From Paenibacillus polymyxa (GTDB lineage: Bacteria > Bacillota > Bacilli > Paenibacillales > Paenibacillaceae): a stretch of DNA of 64,000 nucleotides. Positions 8,816 to 17,693 of this stretch are shown piece by piece. Under the pieces are notes generated by a model. It was not told the origin of the DNA and made no database searches. It saw only the letters and a program-made list of their open reading frames with translations. The stretch spans positions 62,001 through 126,000 of the forward strand of contig NZ_JAGGNR010000014.1 of assembly GCF_018614975.1 (NCBI RefSeq), in the 5' to 3' direction. The position numbers and the translations under genes were made by a program. How positions within the stretch are numbered: position 1 is the first letter of the stretch; the number at the start of each line of letters is the position of its first letter.

Positions 8816-9955
8816 ATGAGAGCCGTTACGTTTCAGGGAATCAAGGACGTTCAAGTCAAGGAGGTTGAAGATCCCAAACTGCAACAAAAGGATGACATTA
8901 TCGTTCGTATTACTTCCACAGCTATATGCGGATCGGATCTGCATATTTATCAGGGAGCCTTGCCTGCTGCCAAAGATTATGTTATCGGTCATGAACCGAT
9001 GGGCATTGTAGAAGAAGTAGGTCCGGAAGTGACACGTGTGAAGAAGGGGGACCGCGTGGTCCTGCCTTTTAACATCGCTTGTGGTGAATGCTTCTATTGC
9101 AATCATGACATGGAGAGCCAGTGCGATAATTCCAATGGCAATCCGGATATTCATACAGGTGGTTATTTTGGGTTCACCGAACGCTACGGAAATCACCCCG
9201 GAGGTCAGGCAGAATTATTGCGTGTTCCTTACGGGAACTTCACTCCGTTTGTGATTCCGGAGTCCTGTGAACTTGAAGATGAAGCATTATTGTTCCTGTC
9301 TGATGTTCTTCCAACCGCATATTGGAGCGTGGAGAATGCCGGAGTTAAACCGGGAGATACGGTCACTGTACTCGGTAGTGGACCCATTGGGCTGATGACG
9401 CAGAAATTCGCCTGGATGAAAGGTGCCAAACGCGTTATTGCTGTGGATCGCCTGCCCTATCGACTGGAGAAAGCCAAACGTTTGAACGATGCAGAGATCT
9501 TTAATTTCGAAGATTACGATGATATGGGTGAGCACATTCGTGAGATTACACAAGGCGGGACCGACGTTGTTATCGACTGTGTAGGTATGGATGGTAAAAA
9601 GAACATGCTGGAAGAAATCGGACAGAAGCTGAAACTTCATGGCGGTTCACTGAGTGCGATCGAAATCGGCATGAAGGCCATTCGCAAATTCGGTACACTC
9701 CAACTTACGGGTGTATATGGCTCTTCCTACAACATGTTTCCGTTAGGCAATCTGTTTGAACGCAATATCAACCTCAAAATGGGACAAGCTCCTGTTATAC
9801 ATTACATGCCTGAATTGTTCCGCAAAATCACTGCTGGTGAATTCGATCCAACGGAGATCATCTCCCATCGGATTTCACTGGAGAATGCAAGCGATGCGTA
9901 TCGCATTTTCAACGATCATGAAGACGAATGTACCAAAGTTATACTAAAACCCTGA
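8816..9955 (+). CDS. Zinc-dependent alcohol/formaldehyde dehydrogenase-like protein
   Basis: A 379-aa medium-chain dehydrogenase. The catalytic zinc ligands are visible as Cys38 (AICGSD) and the GHEPMG motif (His59, Glu60). The structural zinc site is Cys89, Cys92, Cys95 and Cys103. The NAD-binding loop is GSGPIG at 187-192. The long insertion around 100-130 and the C-terminal layout resemble the glutathione-independent formaldehyde dehydrogenase-like branch, but the substrate is not determined. It begins 79 bp after oxdC with its own AGGAGG and could share the oxdC transcript; both would then handle C1/C2 acids or aldehydes (inference). Confidence 0.87.
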   Translation: MRAVTFQGIKDVQVKEVEDPKLQQKDDIIVRITSTAICGSDLHIYQGALPAAKDYVIGHEPMGIVEEVGPEVTRVKKGDRVVLPFNIACGECFYCNHDMESQCDNSNGNPDIHTGGYFGFTERYGNHPGGQAELLRVPYGNFTPFVIPESCELEDEALLFLSDVLPTAYWSVENAGVKPGDTVTVLGSGPIGLMTQKFAWMKGAKRVIAVDRLPYRLEKAKRLNDAEIFNFEDYDDMGEHIREITQGGTDVVIDCVGMDGKKNMLEEIGQKLKLHGGSLSAIEIGMKAIRKFGTLQLTGVYGSSYNMFPLGNLFERNINLKMGQAPVIHYMPELFRKITAGEFDPTEIISHRISLENASDAYRIFNDHEDECTKVILKP

Positions 9956-9982
9956 ACCGTCGCTTTGACTATAAATATGCAG

Positions 9983-10032
9983 AATAAAACAAGCAGAACT
10001 ACCTGTCCAAGGTACTCTGCTTGTTTTATTTT
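9983..10032. terminator. Bidirectional terminator, ADH / methyltransferase
   Basis: AAAACAAGCAGA pairs with TCTGCTTGTTTT across a loop of about 22 nt, giving U-runs on either strand between the two convergent genes. Confidence 0.8.
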
Positions 10033-10091
10033 ATCGACATTCATTCGGGTACCGTTACATAAACTGCTCAGCTAAATGGTCTCTTACCTAA

Positions 10092-10880
10092 TCAGACATG
10101 AGTCGGTTTAATCGCTTGGATATACACACTTTCTCCCTGGAAGCTGTCGAGCTTCCCGTTCGTTGTCACTTCAAAATTGAAAAATTTTCTGATGATGGAC
10201 GGTGCACTCAACATGCTTGCTTCAAGTTCCCCTCTCTCCCGTTCCGGCAGTGCTGCACGGTTACACCACTCTTCAAACTTAAAGCGTTTCTGGAAGGAAA
10301 CCATCGTTTCCATTCGAAAACCGGCATACTCCAGCATATGAATCCATTCCGTCTTGCGCCATGCTCGAACATGACTTGCATCCCGGCACTTCTCCACTTC
10401 ATTGTAAAACTGGTCATTCTCATCACGTTCAGGTGCCACGTTGTCAATGAATAAAAACCTTCCACCAGGCTTCATGACGCGTAATGCCTCATGAACAAAC
10501 GAAGAAACGTCCGGAAAATGGTGAGCAGCAATTCGGCAGGTCACAAGGTCATAGATATCATCATCAAATGGCAGCTTCTCTGCATCCCCGGCTACAAAAT
10601 CTACATTATGGTTTCCATTCCCCTTAATAAATTGTTCAGCCACCTGAAGCATTTCTTCCGTTAGATCAAGGGCTGTCACCCGCTGAACAAATGGAGCCAA
10701 TGCATTAGCGACATGCCCTCCTCCAGTGGCGATATCCAGCACGTTCATATCCGGAGTGGCTTGAGATGAAGCCACGAGCAACGCGAGATCCTCACCTTTG
10801 GCATGCCCCGAACTCGTCACGTATTTACCTGCATTTTTCGCAAACTGCTTCTGCACCTGACTTTTAATTACATCAGACAT
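10092..10880 (-). CDS. Class I SAM-dependent methyltransferase (UbiE/YcgJ-like)
   Basis: A 262-aa methyltransferase. Motif I is VLDIATGGGHVA (about 45-56), motif II contains TALDLTEEML, then FVAGDAEKLPF and YDLVTCRIAAHHF, then the post-motif GGRFLFIDNV. This set fits the Methyltransf_11/UbiE-like family that includes Bacillus YcgJ. The substrate cannot be inferred and nothing around it belongs to quinone synthesis. AGGAGG lies close upstream of the ATG. It is monocistronic, with AT-rich promoter DNA at 10.90-10.98 kb. Confidence 0.85.
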   Translation of the reverse strand: MSDVIKSQVQKQFAKNAGKYVTSSGHAKGEDLALLVASSQATPDMNVLDIATGGGHVANALAPFVQRVTALDLTEEMLQVAEQFIKGNGNHNVDFVAGDAEKLPFDDDIYDLVTCRIAAHHFPDVSSFVHEALRVMKPGGRFLFIDNVAPERDENDQFYNEVEKCRDASHVRAWRKTEWIHMLEYAGFRMETMVSFQKRFKFEEWCNRAALPERERGELEASMLSAPSIIRKFFNFEVTTNGKLDSFQGESVYIQAIKPTHV

Positions 10881-11028
10881 TCCAATTCCTCCTGCATAAG
10901 TTTCATTAGACGAAACATAGTTTCAAAATATAATTATATTTATTTTACCATAGATGAATGTAAAAGCTAAATAAGCATTTTACACAAATCCGGAGGCAAC
11001 TTTCCACTACCTAACAAAAAAGCTGAAA

Positions 11029-11071
11029 TAAAAAACATCCCCCAAGTGATTTCACCCAGGAGATGTTTCTT
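11029..11071 (-). terminator. Terminator of the fru operon
   Basis: On the minus strand AAACATCTCCTGGGTG pairs with CACTTGGGGGATGTTT and runs into TTTTATTTC. It lies just after the fruA stop codon. Confidence 0.85.
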
Positions 11072-11078
11072 ATATTTA

Positions 11079-13046
11079 TTACTTCACGAGCGTTGGTGAC
11101 TTCTTCCACAGTCCCAGAATCAGACCGGAGATCACAGAACCAATCGCAACAGCGAGCAGGAACAATAATGCGTGGTTCGCCAGTGCTGCAACAAAGATCC
11201 CGCCGTGCGGAGCTGGTACATTAATGCTCCACAATTGTGTCAATCCGCCAGCAACAGCGGAACCCAGAATACAAGAAGTCAATACACGTAACGGATCAGC
11301 CGCAGCAAATGGAATTGCACCTTCTGTAATGAAAGAGAATCCAAGTACATAGTTAGTCAGGCCTGATTTGCGTTCCTGCTCTGTAAATTTGGATTTGAAG
11401 AACGTTGTTGCAAGTGCAATCGCCAGAGGAGGTACCATACCGCCTGCCATTACCGCTGCCATCCATGCACCGTCTGTGTTACCACTGGATGTGAATACCC
11501 CAATAGCGAATGTGTAAGCCGCTTTGTTGAAAGGTCCACCCATATCGATGGACATCATACCACCAAGCAGCAAGCCCAGCAACACCGCATTACCTGTACC
11601 CAAGTTACCAAGTGCATCTACAAGCCAGGTGTTCAGGGAACCAAAGATTGGATCAAAGACGTAGAAACTGATGGCACCCACGATCAGCAAACCAAATACC
11701 GGATACAGCAAGATTGGTTTCAAGCCATCAATCGCTTTTGGCAATCCTTTGAACAACTTACGAAGACCAATAACGACATAACCCGCCAGGAAACCGGCAG
11801 CCAGACCACCAAGGAAACCGGCGTTTGAGTTAACCGCCATCAATCCGCCGACCATACCAGGCATCAGGGCCGGACGATCACCAATACTCATCGCGATAAA
11901 TCCGGCAAGTACCGGAATCAGGAAGTGGAACGCACCTGTTCCGCCACCAATCGTTTGAAGCAGTTGCACAATCGGATTTTCAGGACTAGCAATCTGTTCG
12001 AACAAGAAGGAGATCGCAAGCAGGATACCACCACCTACAACAAACGGCAGCATATGCGAGATACCATTCATCAGGTCTTTATAGATTTTGCTACCTACGC
12101 TGATCTTGCCCGCGCTTGCGCCCTCTTCCTTGGCATTTCCGCCTTGGCTGTGATAGATCGGTGCATCGCCGTTAACAGCCTTGCGAATCAGCTCTTCGGA
12201 TTTACGGATTCCATCACTCACCGGTCTTTGCAATACCGGTTTGCCATCGAAACGTGCCATCTCCACATTTTTATCTGCGGCAACAATAACCCCTTTAGCA
12301 CGAGCGATCTCATCAGCAGTGAGAACATTTTGCGCTCCTTCAGAGCCATTCGTCTCTACTCGAATATTGATGCCCATTTCCTGAGCTTTCTTTTTAAGTG
12401 CATCTTCAGCCATAAATGTATGAGCTATACCGGTTGGACAGGCCGTAACCGCAACAACAAAATCTTCCGAATTGGCATTACCTACAATCACACCAGAAGT
12501 ATTCTGTTGCTGACTAGTAGTAGAAGCGGATGCGGTATTTGCTGCTTTTTCAGCTTTTGCTTTTTCTTTGGCTGCTTCCTTCTCTGCTGCTTCTGCCTGT
12601 TTGGCATCAAACAATGCACTAACTTCCGCAGGTGTATCTGTACTCATCAATTGTGAGATGAAATCGCTATCAATCAACAACCTGGAAAGAGCTGCAAGCG
12701 TACGCAGATGGGTATTACCTGCGCCTTCTGGGGCCGCAATCATGAAGAACACATGAGCTGGCTGATCATCCAACGCTTCAAAATCAAGCCCTTTTCTACT
12801 CTTGGCAAATACAACCGTTGGTTCGTTCACTGCTGTTGTCTTGGCATGTGGCATCGCAATTCCGCCACCGATACCCGTGCTGGACTCAGCTTCTCTTTTA
12901 TAGATCATTTCCTTGAACAGGACCGGATCATTAATTCGTCCGCTTCGGTTCAGGCTTGCAATTAGTTCATCAATAGCCTCATCTTTGGTTGTGGCTTGCA
13001 GGTCCATGATCATCGTTTCCTGGATCATCAAGTCTGTTATTCTCAT
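11079..13046 (-). CDS. fruA: PTS fructose transporter, fused EIIABC
   Basis: Imports fructose and phosphorylates it to fructose 1-phosphate. Domain order is EIIA (1-150; phospho-His67 in GGGIAMPHAKT), an Ala/Lys/Glu-rich linker (about 150-190), EIIB (from about 195; phospho-Cys203 in VTACPTGIAHTF), then the membrane EIIC domain (about 310-655) with many hydrophobic helices. Length 655 aa is normal for a fused FruA. An upstream in-frame ATG at 13070 exists, but AAGGGAG nine nt before the ATG at 13046 fixes the start at MRITDLM. It is the last gene of fruR-fruK-fruA and should be induced with them by fructose 1-phosphate. Confidence 0.96.
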   Translation of the reverse strand: MRITDLMIQETMIMDLQATTKDEAIDELIASLNRSGRINDPVLFKEMIYKREAESSTGIGGGIAMPHAKTTAVNEPTVVFAKSRKGLDFEALDDQPAHVFFMIAAPEGAGNTHLRTLAALSRLLIDSDFISQLMSTDTPAEVSALFDAKQAEAAEKEAAKEKAKAEKAANTASASTTSQQQNTSGVIVGNANSEDFVVAVTACPTGIAHTFMAEDALKKKAQEMGINIRVETNGSEGAQNVLTADEIARAKGVIVAADKNVEMARFDGKPVLQRPVSDGIRKSEELIRKAVNGDAPIYHSQGGNAKEEGASAGKISVGSKIYKDLMNGISHMLPFVVGGGILLAISFLFEQIASPENPIVQLLQTIGGGTGAFHFLIPVLAGFIAMSIGDRPALMPGMVGGLMAVNSNAGFLGGLAAGFLAGYVVIGLRKLFKGLPKAIDGLKPILLYPVFGLLIVGAISFYVFDPIFGSLNTWLVDALGNLGTGNAVLLGLLLGGMMSIDMGGPFNKAAYTFAIGVFTSSGNTDGAWMAAVMAGGMVPPLAIALATTFFKSKFTEQERKSGLTNYVLGFSFITEGAIPFAAADPLRVLTSCILGSAVAGGLTQLWSINVPAPHGGIFVAALANHALLFLLAVAIGSVISGLILGLWKKSPTLVK

Positions 13047-13136
13047 CTTGGTACACTCCCTTAAGTTCATTCGGCCTGCCTAGGCAGGCCTCACTACATT
13101 ACAATTACATTGAATACCTTTTATGTGGCCGTTAGA

Positions 13137-14048
13137 CTAGATCGTCGTAATGGTTACTTGCTTGCGCAATTCATCAATCAATTCACGTGTTGCCAAATCA
13201 TCCGAGAAAGCAGTCGCGCTTCCAGATGCAACCCCTGTGCGGAAAGCTTCGAGCAGATCTCCGTTAAGTACATAGGTACCTACAAATCCGCCAACCATGG
13301 AGTCTCCCGCACCAACAGAGTTCTTAACAATACCTTTCGGAACAGTCGCGTGATGAACTTCCTCTTTCGTAATGAACAGTGCACCTTCGCCTGCCATGGA
13401 GATCAACACATGTTTAGCACCAGCTTCAAGCAACTTACGCCCGTATAACACCAGTTCCTCACGTGTCTCAATCGTTACACCGAACACTTCAGCCAGCTCA
13501 TGATGATTTGGCTTCACAAGCAATGGTGCATGTTCAAGAGATTCCATTAACGCAGGGCCAGTTGTGTCAATTACAAATTCGGCACCCGTCTGCTTGCAGA
13601 CTTTAATGAGACGATCATAAAAATCCGTTCCAAGTGAAGGTGGTACGCTTCCGGAGAGAATGACAATATCTCCTTTTTGCAATGACGACAATTTGTGAAG
13701 CAACTGCGCTGCCTCTTCTGCACTTATTGCAGGTCCAAGACCATTAATCTCTGTCTCTTCTCCATGCTTCAGCTTGATGTTAATGCGAGTATCGTCTGCA
13801 ATTGTGACAAAGTCTGTCCGGATGTTATCTTCTTGCAACTTGTCATTAATGAATCGGCCTGTGAATCCACCAAGAAAACCAATGGCCGTGTTATCTGCTC
13901 CAAGTTGATTCAGTATGCGAGAGACATTAATGCCTTTGCCGCCAGGGAGCTTCAAGTCCCGATTCATTCGATTCAATCCGCCAAGCTTCAGTTCATCAAC
14001 TTCCACGATGTAATCAATGGACGGGTTAAGTGTTATCGTATATATCAT
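13137..14048 (-). CDS. fruK: 1-phosphofructokinase
   Basis: Phosphorylates fructose 1-phosphate to fructose 1,6-bisphosphate, the step after FruA. The 303-aa PfkB-family protein starts MIYTITLNPSIDYIV, typical of FruK/LacC, has the substrate-binding GGKGINVSR motif, and ends with the ATP/anion-hole signature VGAGDSMVGGF that carries the catalytic Asp. It lies 2 bp after fruR and about 90 bp before fruA on the same strand, so it is the middle gene of the operon. Confidence 0.96.
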   Translation of the reverse strand: MIYTITLNPSIDYIVEVDELKLGGLNRMNRDLKLPGGKGINVSRILNQLGADNTAIGFLGGFTGRFINDKLQEDNIRTDFVTIADDTRINIKLKHGEETEINGLGPAISAEEAAQLLHKLSSLQKGDIVILSGSVPPSLGTDFYDRLIKVCKQTGAEFVIDTTGPALMESLEHAPLLVKPNHHELAEVFGVTIETREELVLYGRKLLEAGAKHVLISMAGEGALFITKEEVHHATVPKGIVKNSVGAGDSMVGGFVGTYVLNGDLLEAFRTGVASGSATAFSDDLATRELIDELRKQVTITTI

Positions 14049-14050
14049 CT

Positions 14051-14797
14051 TTATCCCTCAATTATTTTAGTTTTCTGTGCGATTCCAGGCCGCCAGTGTT
14101 CTGGCATCTGCTCGGTAATCAAATCGGCCTCCTCCAAATCAAACAATTTGGCAAAAGTAATTTCCCCTATTTTGCTGGAATCAGCCAGCACATAAGATTT
14201 TCCCGACAATTGATGTGCACGCCTTTTAATCAAGGCTTCCTCCGGATCCGGTGTTGTATACCCCATTTCGGGATCAACTCCGTTGCTTCCAAGAAAACAT
14301 TTATCAAAACGGAAATTATCCATGTTCTGTAATGCGATACTGCCAATAACTGCTTTCGTATGAATTTTCATCATACCTCCGAGCAAATAACTGCGAATAC
14401 GCTTGCTTACCAAAGCCTCAACATGTGAAAGTCCGTTGGTAACAACCGTTACGTCTTTAGCTTCAATAAAAGGAATCATGGCTAACGTTGTCGTCCCTGC
14501 ATCCAGATAAATGCATTCGCCATTTTCGATCTCTTGAGCAGCCAAACGGGCAATCGTCGTTTTTTGTTGAATGTTTTTGAACGTTTTTTCTTCCATGCCC
14601 GGTTCCATCGTTTTTTCATTCACCAGTGAGGCACCACCGTGGATGCGTTTGAGCATGTGACGACTCTCCAGATCGATCAAGTCACGTCTAATCGTAGATT
14701 CAGAAGCACCCAACACATCAACAAGCTCTTGCAATTTCACAATTCCCTGTAAATGTAAGCGCTCTATAATTGCAGCATATCGTTCTTCAGTCAGCAT
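14051..14797 (-). CDS. fruR: DeoR family fructose operon repressor
   Basis: A 248-aa DeoR/GlpR-type repressor. The N-terminal HTH reads MLTEERYAAIIERLHLQGIV, then ASESTIRRDLIDLESRHMLKRIHGGA, the family signature. A DeoR sensor domain (about 75-235) follows, with YLDAGTTT and VTNGL. It begins the fruRKA operon and should sense fructose 1-phosphate. Three in-frame starts are possible; GGAGG lies 7 nt before the ATG at 14797 but directly abuts the ATG at 14803, so 14797 is preferred. Three copies of a 9-bp repeat upstream are likely its binding sites. Confidence 0.93.
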   Translation of the reverse strand: MLTEERYAAIIERLHLQGIVKLQELVDVLGASESTIRRDLIDLESRHMLKRIHGGASLVNEKTMEPGMEEKTFKNIQQKTTIARLAAQEIENGECIYLDAGTTTLAMIPFIEAKDVTVVTNGLSHVEALVSKRIRSYLLGGMMKIHTKAVIGSIALQNMDNFRFDKCFLGSNGVDPEMGYTTPDPEEALIKRRAHQLSGKSYVLADSSKIGEITFAKLFDLEEADLITEQMPEHWRPGIAQKTKIIEG

Positions 14798-14833
14798 CTT
14801 CATTCCTCCAACTGCTTCTATAGTACCATAATC

Positions 14834-14883
14834 CACTCAAAAAACAACCACTTTCATTCAAAATAATTTAAAAACATTCAAAA
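14834..14883 (-). promoter_or_regulatory. Candidate FruR operator: three tandem repeats
   Basis: CACTCAAAA (14834-14842), CATTCAAAA (14855-14863) and CATTCAAAA (14875-14883) recur at 21- and 20-bp intervals, two helical turns. They lie directly upstream of the fruR start. DeoR-family repressors commonly bind such direct repeats. Confidence 0.6.
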
Positions 14884-14899
14884 ACCCGCATCTTTCGAC

Positions 14900-15382
14900 T
14901 TATTTTCTGTTCGATGCATCCGGTTTGGGTTTAAGCCATTTGCCATCCTCATTAATAAAAGCCCCCTTGAAACGGCCCATCTCCAATTGTTCAATCAGCC
15001 TCTCCTCGTCCATGACCAGAATCTCAGCCAATTGCCCCGAGGTGTAATAATGAGCTGGATTGTAATCGAGCAGCACAGGAACAGACGTATCATATAGTTC
15101 TTTGATCAGATTCTCAAAGGAATGCCGACCCAGATTCTCCATGTCTCTATAAAACTGCAAATGTTGGGACACCATATTACGGAAAGATTTATTCTCCAGA
15201 TGCATCCACAACGTATTGCAGGCCTGAACACTCATATGATTTTGTTCCACATCGTAAAATTGAACTTCTTCAATCTTCATGTATTTCTCTTGAAATGCAA
15301 CGATTTTAATCAAAGGTACCTTTCGTTTACGTGACGCTTTCTTCACATGGGCTCTAAATTGTTCATAGTTCATTTCATTCAT
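14900..15382 (-). CDS. Uncharacterised 160-aa protein
   Basis: I do not recognise a named family. The protein is soluble, rich in charged residues, begins MNEMNYEQFRAHVKKASRKRKVP, and contains predicted helices through residue 130. A C-terminal segment (YYTSGQLAEILVMDEERLIEQLEMGRF) looks like a small helix-turn-helix or excisionase-like element and is followed by a Lys-rich tail. It has an AGGGA ribosome site, a believable start and normal codon use, so it is likely real. It precedes the fru operon on the same strand by about 100 bp and could have some read-through. No function is proposed. Confidence 0.65.
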   Translation of the reverse strand: MNEMNYEQFRAHVKKASRKRKVPLIKIVAFQEKYMKIEEVQFYDVEQNHMSVQACNTLWMHLENKSFRNMVSQHLQFYRDMENLGRHSFENLIKELYDTSVPVLLDYNPAHYYTSGQLAEILVMDEERLIEQLEMGRFKGAFINEDGKWLKPKPDASNRK

Positions 15383-15465
15383 CTATTATCCCTGCCTTTA
15401 ACATGGTCCAACCGACATTTTACAACAAATTAAAGACAAGTGTAACCTCCATCCTGTGAAAATTG

Positions 15466-15496
15466 AAAAAACGTGCAGCATTAGATGCCACACGTT
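15466..15496 (-). terminator. Terminator of the FAD oxidoreductase gene
   Basis: On the minus strand GAACGTGTGGCATC pairs with AATGCTGCACGTT, followed by TTTTTC. It lies about 20 bp after the stop at 15517. Confidence 0.8.
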
Positions 15497-15516
15497 CACA
15501 ATATTATGGAGTGCGA

Positions 15517-16947
15517 TTACTCAGCCAGGGCACCACTTTTCACCCACGTAGCGGTAAATTCCTGTTCTTCATACGCATAAAATTGTTGCAAAATAACCTC
15601 ACAATCATCAAGGAACAGCTGATCTGCTATGGCAGTGACCAGTTTGGGCACCGCACTCTTGGTCCCCGATATGGCCGATGCCGACAGACCACAGCTGGCA
15701 AGTGCAGAGTAGTTGAATACAAACAGTCCGTGCAACGGTTTCTCACCCTGTTCACTCCTGCTTGTCATTGCAAACCCGGAACTCAGGTATGGATGTGCGT
15801 CCAGCAATGCATTGCGATGCTCTGGCGGAGCCTGGTAACAGTCCTCCCAACGCGCGATGTATGGCTCCACAAGCCTCAGTTCAGGACGGAGTGCCGGATC
15901 ACTAAGCAGACCTGTGCTAATAATGAGAAAATCAAACGTAAATGTTCCCTTTGCCGTGTGCACAATCGCACCTTGGTCCGTCGCTTCTACACTCAGCCAA
16001 GGTGAATTCAAATGCAGTTCGAATCCAGGCCAGGCTGCCGCACGATTAAACGTATCGTTGGTTGGTGGTTGATTGAATTTGAAGAAATGAGAGATCACTT
16101 CATATTTATCAGCAACCGGAAGAGCGTGGTATCGCTCAATCATACCGGATTGTTCCATCTGACGAATGGGATTAACACTTGGCAGTTGTTCCCGCCGTAC
16201 AAATACATGAGCTTCCGCCACACCCGTGGCAAGGGCATAACTCGCATTATCGAATGCAGAAGCACCGCCGCCAAGCACAGCCACCCTTTTACCTTTTAAT
16301 TGATCAAAATCAATTGCTTCCGACGTATGGGCATATCGATCCCGAGGTAATCTATCTGCAATCATGGATGGCACATGCCACTCTCCACCACCTTGTATCC
16401 CAGTAGCAAACACTACTTTGCGAGCAAGTATGACATCCATCTGAGTTCCTGCCTTGTTCACATGAAGTCGATGTATTCCGTTCTCTATTGGCTCAACCAG
16501 CGTCAATTTCACCTCATTACGCACAGGCAGATTCAGTACTTTCCGATACCAGCGCAAATAATTCATCCAATCTCCACGCGGGATTTTGTCTACCTCTTCC
16601 CAACCTTCGGGCCCAGCCTGTGCTTCCCACCATGAGCGAAAGGTTAACGAGGGGATCCCCAGATCGATGGAAGTCAGATGCTTGGGTGTACGCAAAGTAA
16701 CCATGCGTGCATAAGTCTCCCAAGGTCCTTCAAACCCTGATGCATTCTCATCAATGACAACAATATTGGAGATCCGTTCACGAAGAAGTCCAAATGCCGC
16801 CCCTAATCCACTCTGGCCTCCACCCACAATGACGACATCATAGACATGACCATCCGCATGTTCTCTTGGACGTACCCAGTTCGCGCCACCATATGACAAA
16901 TAAGCTAGATCATTCTTCACACGTTCATTCAAAGCTTCCAGGCTCAT
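15517..16947 (-). CDS. FAD-dependent monooxygenase-like oxidoreductase
   Basis: A 476-aa flavoprotein of the FMO / Baeyer-Villiger-like class. The FAD Rossmann loop is VIVGGGQSG at about 40-47, and a second nucleotide-binding loop, VAVLGGGASAFDNA, around 220 would take NADPH. FATGIQGG between them resembles the ATG motif. The Baeyer-Villiger fingerprint FxGxxxHxxxWP is not seen. Members of this group are annotated as SidA/IucD/PvdA-like or NAD(P)-binding hydroxylases; the substrate is unknown. It is transcribed alone from AT-rich DNA at about 17.0 kb. Cytoplasmic, no signal peptide. Confidence 0.8.
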   Translation of the reverse strand: MSLEALNERVKNDLAYLSYGGANWVRPREHADGHVYDVVIVGGGQSGLGAAFGLLRERISNIVVIDENASGFEGPWETYARMVTLRTPKHLTSIDLGIPSLTFRSWWEAQAGPEGWEEVDKIPRGDWMNYLRWYRKVLNLPVRNEVKLTLVEPIENGIHRLHVNKAGTQMDVILARKVVFATGIQGGGEWHVPSMIADRLPRDRYAHTSEAIDFDQLKGKRVAVLGGGASAFDNASYALATGVAEAHVFVRREQLPSVNPIRQMEQSGMIERYHALPVADKYEVISHFFKFNQPPTNDTFNRAAAWPGFELHLNSPWLSVEATDQGAIVHTAKGTFTFDFLIISTGLLSDPALRPELRLVEPYIARWEDCYQAPPEHRNALLDAHPYLSSGFAMTSRSEQGEKPLHGLFVFNYSALASCGLSASAISGTKSAVPKLVTAIADQLFLDDCEVILQQFYAYEEQEFTATWVKSGALAE

Positions 16948-17216
16948 GATTCATCAACCCTTTCGAGATACATATATGAACTAGTCTTCCTTTGATTATA
17001 CAATGTAAGTTTATTGTTAGTTATATTGAGAGAAATGTAATCTTCCTTTGTGTTTCTGTAATATATTAGCGTTATTATATGAGTTATCGGGGATGTTTTG
17101 AAGTTTGCGGCAGCTTTATTGTCATCAATACTAAAAATATCTAACATGCTTGTTAATTCGCACGAAATCCTAACTGGATTATTAATGCAGTTCCTGCTGA
17201 ACGGATGATTTGCAGA
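16948..17216. other. AT-rich intergenic DNA, no confident gene
   Basis: About 270 bp of low-GC sequence upstream of the flavoprotein gene. A 119-codon minus-strand reading frame crosses it but has no ribosome site and overlaps the terminator at 17217, so I do not call it. It probably holds the promoter of the gene at 15517. Confidence 0.5.
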
Positions 17217-17256
17217 AAAAAAGACAGACCAAGATGTAACCTTGGTCTGTCTTTTT
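17217..17256 (-). terminator. Terminator of the small basic protein gene
   Basis: AAAGACAGACCAAG and CTTGGTCTGTCTTT form a perfect 14-bp stem with T-runs on both sides. It lies 10 bp after the stop codon at 17266. Confidence 0.9.
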
Positions 17257-17265
17257 AAAGGAATG

Positions 17266-17532
17266 CTATTGACCGGCTTGTTCACGGCGCTGCAATTTTT
17301 CATTGGTTAATTTCTCAGGGGTCACATCATGACCCAGTGGATCCACTACGTATACTGCCAGCATAGTTGTCAGTACCTGACCTCGAATAGCCTGCAAATA
17401 TTGTTTTCTAAGCTCGTGCTGCTCGCTTTTTTCTGCTTTTGTCAAACCGACGCTGCTGCGTTGTTTTCGACTTTTCCGTTTGCCTGTACTACTTGAGGAA
17501 ATTTTGCGTTTCCTTTTGGATATAGCGCTCAC
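17266..17532 (-). CDS. Small basic protein of unknown function
   Basis: An 88-aa protein with a very basic Ser/Lys/Arg-rich N-terminal third (SKRKRKISSSS, GKRKSRKQRSS), followed by a helical region (KAEKSEQHELRKQYLQAIRG) and a short C-terminal segment with VYVVDPLGHD. The N-terminus suggests nucleic acid binding, but no family is recognised. A longer frame opens at 17589; a GAGGAGGGGGA site points to the GTG at 17532. A perfect terminator follows. A copy of the TetR-type operator of the neighbouring locus lies 118 bp upstream, so it might belong to that regulon (inference). Confidence 0.6.
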   Translation of the reverse strand: MSAISKRKRKISSSSTGKRKSRKQRSSVGLTKAEKSEQHELRKQYLQAIRGQVLTTMLAVYVVDPLGHDVTPEKLTNEKLQRREQAGQ

Positions 17533-17649
17533 AAGAAAATCCCCCTCCTCGTGCACCACGTCAATTCTCCGCATTTTACAATAGTACACTCTCTGCCCGG
17601 GACTAGCTTTGTGCGCTCCCTATTCAATATACCTATGAAACCTTCGAAG

Positions 17650-17670
17650 TTAGTGATCAATCAATTACTT
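17650..17670. promoter_or_regulatory. TetR-type operator copy 1
   Basis: Starts TTAGTGATCAATC and ends AATTACTT; two mismatches from the 21-bp core of the other copies at 18672 and 18717. It lies between the epimerase-like gene and the small basic protein gene, upstream of the latter. Confidence 0.5.
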
Positions 17671-17693
17671 TTCTCCAAAAAATATATTCCCCA

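Noticed and set aside
14751-14764. cre-like TGTAAGCGCTCTAT within fruR
   Set aside because: The last two conserved positions (CA) do not match and it lies within the coding region; too weak to call, although fru operons are often CcpA-controlled.
16944-17303. 119-codon minus-strand reading frame
   Set aside because: No ribosome binding site, AT-driven composition, and it runs through the perfect terminator at 17217-17256 and the start of another gene.
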